A stretch of 17,815 nt of DNA from DASSBQ01 sp035250505 (GTDB lineage: Bacteria > Nitrospirota > Nitrospiria > Nitrospirales > Nitrospiraceae), in contig DATFFC010000117.1 of NCBI GenBank assembly GCA_035250505.1, forward strand, positions 1 to 17,815, written 5' to 3'. Below are positions 14,748 to 17,815 of this stretch, in pieces. The notes beneath the pieces were generated by a model that worked only from the letters and a program-made list of their open reading frames with translations, was not told the origin of the DNA and made no database searches. The position numbers and the translations under genes are program-made. Position 1 is the first letter of the stretch. The number at the start of each line of letters is the position of its first letter.

Positions 14748-16381
14748 TTGCCACTCCCTCTCTTTCCGCGAATCAAGGATTCCGGATTCCGTTCCAGGTA
14801 GTCGGCAAGCGTCCGCAGCGATTGCGCGGTCCTGGTCAGTTCCCGCAGCATTGTGCGCGTATCTTGTTGAAGCGGCGCATCGGACGCGAAGGTCTGCTCC
14901 GCCGTCTTGAGCGTTTTTCGCGCTTCCTCCAACGTGGTCTTCGCCGTCGGCGCGATGTCGTTATCCAGACGCTTGACGAACCTCTCGGCGGTCTCGAGGG
15001 TGTGGTTCAGGGTTCGCAAGCTCTGCCGGAGCTCGGCTCCGATCTGATCCAGCGGCAGCTTTTCGAAGCTCCTCGCCAAGCGGTGGAGCGTGTCCTGTAC
15101 TTCCGTCATCGACCCGACCACCGTCGGAATAACGGGCGGCGTTCTCGTCCAATCCATGTGTGCTTTGGGCGCATCGGGAAAGAAATCAACCGCGACGTAG
15201 AGCTGGCCCGTCAATAGATTTCCGGTTCGGAGCTGAGCGCGCAGCCCATGCTCCACCATCACGTTCAGCCGGGCGCGGCGGACTGCCGGGTCATCGCTGG
15301 TCGCCTTCTCAGAAGCCATCGTCGCCAGGCGTCCCGGATAAACCGTGATTCCGACCGGGAAGCGAAATTCGCCCTGCGTCTCGTCAAACTCGAGATTCAA
15401 GGTTTGAACCTCGCCGATGATGATGCCGCGGAATTCCACCGGGGCCCCGATCGACAGCCCGCGAAGCGAATCTTTGAAGTACAAGAGAAAGGGCACCGCG
15501 AGCGTGTCGGGATGTTTCATCGCCTCGGAACGGCTGCCGGCCAGAGTAAATACGTGATTCTCCTCGGCCGGCGCCGCCGGCGCGGATCCGGGAGGCGCCT
15601 CAAAGGCGATGCCGCCGATAAGAATTGAAGCCAGCGATTGCGTGTGCACTTTGATTCCGCTCGCGTCCAAACCGATATCGATGCCGCTCACGTTCCAAAA
15701 CCGCGTGCCGGTCGTCACATATTCCTCGTAGGGAGCGTTGATGAAGATTTTCAGTGTGACGGCTTTCCCGTCCTTATTGAGCTCACTCGCCACCACGCTG
15801 CCGACCTCGACTTGCCGGTAATACACGGGAGAGCCGACCCCCAGCGAGCCAAGGTCCTTGCTCTCCAGGATAAAGTGCCGGCCCGGCATATCCACCGTGT
15901 AGAGCGGAGGCGTTTCGAGGCCGATGAAGTCACGCCGCTCAGTATTGGATTTGCCGATGTCCAGTCCGATGTACGACCCGGAAAACAACGTCCCGAGCCC
16001 GGAAACCTGGCCACCGGCGACCCGCGGGCGCACGACCCAGAAGCGGCTGTCCTCGACCAAATACGGCTCGGCTTCCTTGACAATGTCGGCAGTCGCTACG
16101 ATCCCCTGGCGGTCTTCGCTGAGTTTCACCGTCTTCACTTCACCCACATCGACATTCTTGTATTTGATCTTGGTCTTGCCGGCCTCGAGCCCCTCCGCCG
16201 TCTTGAACGTAATCGTGATCGCAGGACCGCGCTCAAGAATGCCTTTGACGACGAGCCAACCGCCGATCAGCGCGGCTACGATCGGCACGATCCAAATGAA
16301 TTGCACGGACCAGCCTCGCCGGCGAGTGGGGATGGCTGTGGGGATCTCGGCGAGATCCAGTTCGTCTGCGCTCTTACTCAT
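14744..16381 (-). CDS. pqiB: PqiB-like MCE-domain protein
   Basis: Mammalian-cell-entry family protein of 545 aa, virtually the E. coli PqiB length (546). A cytoplasmic tail is followed by one membrane helix (FIWIVPIVAALIGGWLVVKG, residues about 28-47) and three MCE domains: about 53-145 (ITITFKTAEGLEAGKTKIKY), 160-260 (GSPVYYRQVEVGSVVASEL) and 288-400 (FKDSLRGLSIGAPVEFRG). The C-terminal region, about 425-535, is a heptad-rich coiled coil. In E. coli three-MCE PqiB hexamers stack into a hollow needle crossing the periplasm to carry lipids. ATG 16381 overlaps the pqiA second-half stop by 8 bases and its own stop overlaps pqiC by 4. The stacked-ring structure here is inferred from domain count and length. 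Confidence 0.95.
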   Translation of the reverse strand: MSKSADELDLAEIPTAIPTRRRGWSVQFIWIVPIVAALIGGWLVVKGILERGPAITITFKTAEGLEAGKTKIKYKNVDVGEVKTVKLSEDRQGIVATADIVKEAEPYLVEDSRFWVVRPRVAGGQVSGLGTLFSGSYIGLDIGKSNTERRDFIGLETPPLYTVDMPGRHFILESKDLGSLGVGSPVYYRQVEVGSVVASELNKDGKAVTLKIFINAPYEEYVTTGTRFWNVSGIDIGLDASGIKVHTQSLASILIGGIAFEAPPGSAPAAPAEENHVFTLAGSRSEAMKHPDTLAVPFLLYFKDSLRGLSIGAPVEFRGIIIGEVQTLNLEFDETQGEFRFPVGITVYPGRLATMASEKATSDDPAVRRARLNVMVEHGLRAQLRTGNLLTGQLYVAVDFFPDAPKAHMDWTRTPPVIPTVVGSMTEVQDTLHRLARSFEKLPLDQIGAELRQSLRTLNHTLETAERFVKRLDNDIAPTAKTTLEEARKTLKTAEQTFASDAPLQQDTRTMLRELTRTAQSLRTLADYLERNPESLIRGKRGSGK

Positions 16382-17012
16382 GGGAGGTTGACTTTGGGTC
16401 CCAGATCAAGCGGGGGTCAAAAGCCATCGAGGCAAACATGGTCAACACCACCACGGCTCCGAAGGCGACGGCAGCCGCCCCGGCCCGGATCGTGGCTAAT
16501 GCTTGAAGGTGGACCAGCGCGACCAGTATCGCCACGACAAAGATATCCAGCATGGACCAGCGGCCGACCAGTTCCACGATTCGATACATTCTGGTTCGTT
16601 GCAACGGATCCCACGTCGAACGCCGTTGCACCGAGATGACGAGGAACGTCAAGGCGAGCAGTTTCCCGCTGGGCACCAGAATGCTGGCGATAAAGACGAT
16701 GACGGCCAGGTGCCAGGAACCTGAGGTCCAGAGATACACCACGCCGCTCAGGATCGTGTCCGACTGGGCGCCGAACAAGGAACTGGTATGCATGATCGGC
16801 AAGACATTCGCCGGGACGAATAGAATGTAGCTTGCTATCAGAAACGCCCAGGTGCGCGCGATGCTCTCCGGCTTCCGAAAGTGAAGAGGCGACCCGCACT
16901 GTGCGCACCGGGCCTCATAGCCGCCCGTAACGGCCTTGGCCAAGAACCCACAAGCGTGACAGGAATAGATTCCCAAGCCGGCGGCGGTTGCGCTGGAAGA
17001 CATTCGGCTCAT
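16374..17012 (-). CDS. pqiA: PqiA-like integral membrane protein, second half
   Basis: A 212-aa inner-membrane protein of the PqiA family. A zinc-ribbon-like knuckle pair opens the protein (Cys18-x2-Cys21 and Cys36-x2-Cys39), followed by about four membrane helices. VPANVLPIMHTSS and PSGKLLALTFLV are family motifs; MYRIVELVGRWSMLDIFVVAILVALV is the signature block and the protein ends AFDPRLIWD plus a short tail. PqiA of E. coli holds two such halves in one chain of 417 aa; here the second half is a separate gene. ATG 17012 overlaps the upstream stop as ATGA and fits the style of the other junctions, but GAGG nine bases before ATG 17003 makes that start equally possible. Together with PqiB and PqiC it should feed lipids across the envelope. 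Confidence 0.92.
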   Translation of the reverse strand: MSRMSSSATAAGLGIYSCHACGFLAKAVTGGYEARCAQCGSPLHFRKPESIARTWAFLIASYILFVPANVLPIMHTSSLFGAQSDTILSGVVYLWTSGSWHLAVIVFIASILVPSGKLLALTFLVISVQRRSTWDPLQRTRMYRIVELVGRWSMLDIFVVAILVALVHLQALATIRAGAAAVAFGAVVVLTMFASMAFDPRLIWDPKSTSHE

Positions 17013-17611
17013 CCTCGGAGTCTGGCCCACACCTCGTCGGGATTGAACGACAGCGACGCCGCAATCAGGAGAGGGATCAAGCCTCCAAAGGCCCAGAGGG
17101 CAATGCCGGCCTCGACATGGGCGATATGTTCGAGCTTGACGACCGAAACGAGAATACCGAGCAAGAACACTTCCGTCATGCTCCACGGCCGGATGGTCTG
17201 TATGAACCGAAGGACCGGCACAGCGCCGTTCAACACGCGATTCAATTTGAGCGGGACCAGAAGATAGGCCAGCAGGGCAATCTCGATGGCCGGCGTCAGC
17301 ATCGTCGTAAATCCGACGAGAAGCGCCACCCCTTCTCTACCCTCGATCCACAACGTGTGCACGGCATCATAGAGACTCGCGGTCTGCCGGTTCCCTTGAA
17401 CCTCCAGGCCGACGATGGGATAGGCATTCGCAATGACGAACAAGATGAGCGCTGCGAGCGCATATGCCAGCGGGCGATCCGGACCTGTCGCGTAATCTTT
17501 ATACAGAATCGCCTGACAGCGCCGGCAGCGGCCGAGCCCGCGTCTCGGCAGAGGAACTTTTCGTTGAAGTAAGTCGCATTCATGACACGCGATGAGAGAT
17601 AAGCCGGACAT
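17009..17611 (-). CDS. pqiA: PqiA-like integral membrane protein, first half
   Basis: A 200-aa inner-membrane protein, first gene of the pqi operon. The N-terminus has Cys9-x2-Cys12 and Cys29-x2-Cys32, a zinc-ribbon pattern, followed by helices beginning PLAYALAALILFVIANAYPI. NAYPIVGLEVQGNRQTASLY, IEIALLAYLLVPLKL, RPWSMTEVFLLGILVSVVKL and the end SFNPDEVWARL are the PqiA-domain landmarks. ATG 17611 is preferred over an in-frame GTG at 17620 because GAGGG lies eight bases upstream. Its stop overlaps the next start (ATGA). With the following gene it equals one E. coli-style PqiA of about 412 residues, so a heteromeric pair is likely. Confidence 0.93.
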   Translation of the reverse strand: MSGLSLIACHECDLLQRKVPLPRRGLGRCRRCQAILYKDYATGPDRPLAYALAALILFVIANAYPIVGLEVQGNRQTASLYDAVHTLWIEGREGVALLVGFTTMLTPAIEIALLAYLLVPLKLNRVLNGAVPVLRFIQTIRPWSMTEVFLLGILVSVVKLEHIAHVEAGIALWAFGGLIPLLIAASLSFNPDEVWARLRG

Positions 17612-17662
17612 GTCAGCCACCCTCGGTCGGTGAAGGCGAACGAGTCTGCGCTTCAGCCGCGG

Positions 17663-17683
17663 ATTTCACCATTGCAGTGAAAT
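17663..17683. promoter_or_regulatory. perfect inverted repeat upstream of the pqi operon, candidate operator
   Basis: ATTTCAC (17663-17669), 7-base spacer CATTGCA, GTGAAAT (17677-17683). Both 7-bp arms match perfectly; the 21-bp site is centred about 62 bases before the pqiA start at 17611, where a promoter-proximal operator would sit. It has no T tract in either direction. Regulator unknown; in E. coli pqi is SoxRS-controlled, and this site does not obviously resemble a soxbox. Confidence 0.5.
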
Positions 17684-17815
17684 ATTCCGTAAGAGCGCCA
17701 TGAGGGTATCCCGACACCTCAGTGTGATGCAAGTTGTGATCGGCTACACTTCGCCGGCCGACGGTTCGTTCTTATGGGATCAGGATCGTGGCCATCAGAC
17801 TTTCGTCATTTCCGC
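17684..17815. other. terminal non-coding stretch
   Basis: No gene can be supported here. A rightward frame opens at ATG 17774 and runs 14 codons to the window edge, and a GTG at 17788 opens a second one; either could be the start of a divergent neighbour, but there is too little to judge. No convincing -35/-10 pair for pqi was found. Confidence 0.3.

Noticed and set aside
15638..16639. 333-codon plus-strand frame opposite pqiB and pqiA
   Set aside because: It covers the antisense of two well-supported overlapping genes, is rich in Arg, His and Asp as expected of reversed codons, and matches no family I know.
17774..17815. Start of a rightward gene at the window edge
   Set aside because: Only 14 codons are visible, with no clear ribosome site and no recognisable sequence.
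1..17815. tRNA, rRNA, CRISPR array, insertion sequence or phage genes
   Set aside because: All intergenic regions were read; none shows a cloverleaf, regularly spaced repeats, terminal inverted repeats or mobile-element proteins.

Overview
The window is about 17.8 kb of moderately high-GC DNA from a diderm (Gram-negative-type) bacterium. Three lipoprotein signal peptides, a tripartite RND efflux pump, a Pqi/MCE outer-membrane lipid-trafficking operon and a periplasmic lytic transglycosylase all imply an outer membrane. The general look of the proteins, with a PPi-type phosphofructokinase and a chromosomal housekeeping context, would fit a Nitrospira-like organism. That is an impression and not a demonstrated assignment. 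There is no integrase, transposase, plasmid gene, phage gene, CRISPR array, tRNA or rRNA that I can support.

Left part (1-2259, + strand): the 3' portion of a phosphofructokinase whose active-site residues are those of the pyrophosphate-dependent type, then a complete ATP synthase gamma subunit gene (atpG) that stands alone, with no other ATP synthase gene beside it in the window.

Centre-left (2300-8280, - strand): an operon read right to left encoding a lipoprotein membrane-fusion protein, an HAE1/AcrB-like RND pump and a NodT/OprM-like outer-membrane lipoprotein. Together they would form one drug or solvent efflux machine spanning both membranes. The pump and channel genes are coupled by a TGAGATG junction. 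A 9-bp direct repeat flanks a candidate -10 box just before the operon.

Centre (8425-12252): a two-gene - strand unit encodes a small secreted Spy/CpxP-like helical protein and a membrane-anchored formylglycine-generating enzyme (FGE) that keeps both catalytic cysteines. Divergent from it, across a 307-bp intergenic region with a perfect inverted repeat, lie a SemiSWEET-type small sugar transporter and an MltF-like lytic transglycosylase (solute-binding domain plus SLT domain).

Right part (12275-17611, - strand): a GT39/ArnT-like polyprenyl-phosphate-sugar glycosyltransferase, then a tightly overlapping four-gene pqi operon, read right to left: PqiA first half, PqiA second half, PqiB with three MCE domains, and lipoprotein PqiC. 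Together these would form an inner-to-outer membrane lipid conduit. A perfect 7-7-7 inverted repeat sits 51 bp before the first gene and is a candidate operator.

The items I consider most worth a second look are the apparently periplasm-facing true FGE with no sulfatase nearby, the solitary atpG, the split pqiA with its operator-like palindrome, the PPi-type PFK, and the repeats in the intergenic regions. I did not see an unmistakably new multi-gene defence or metabolic system.
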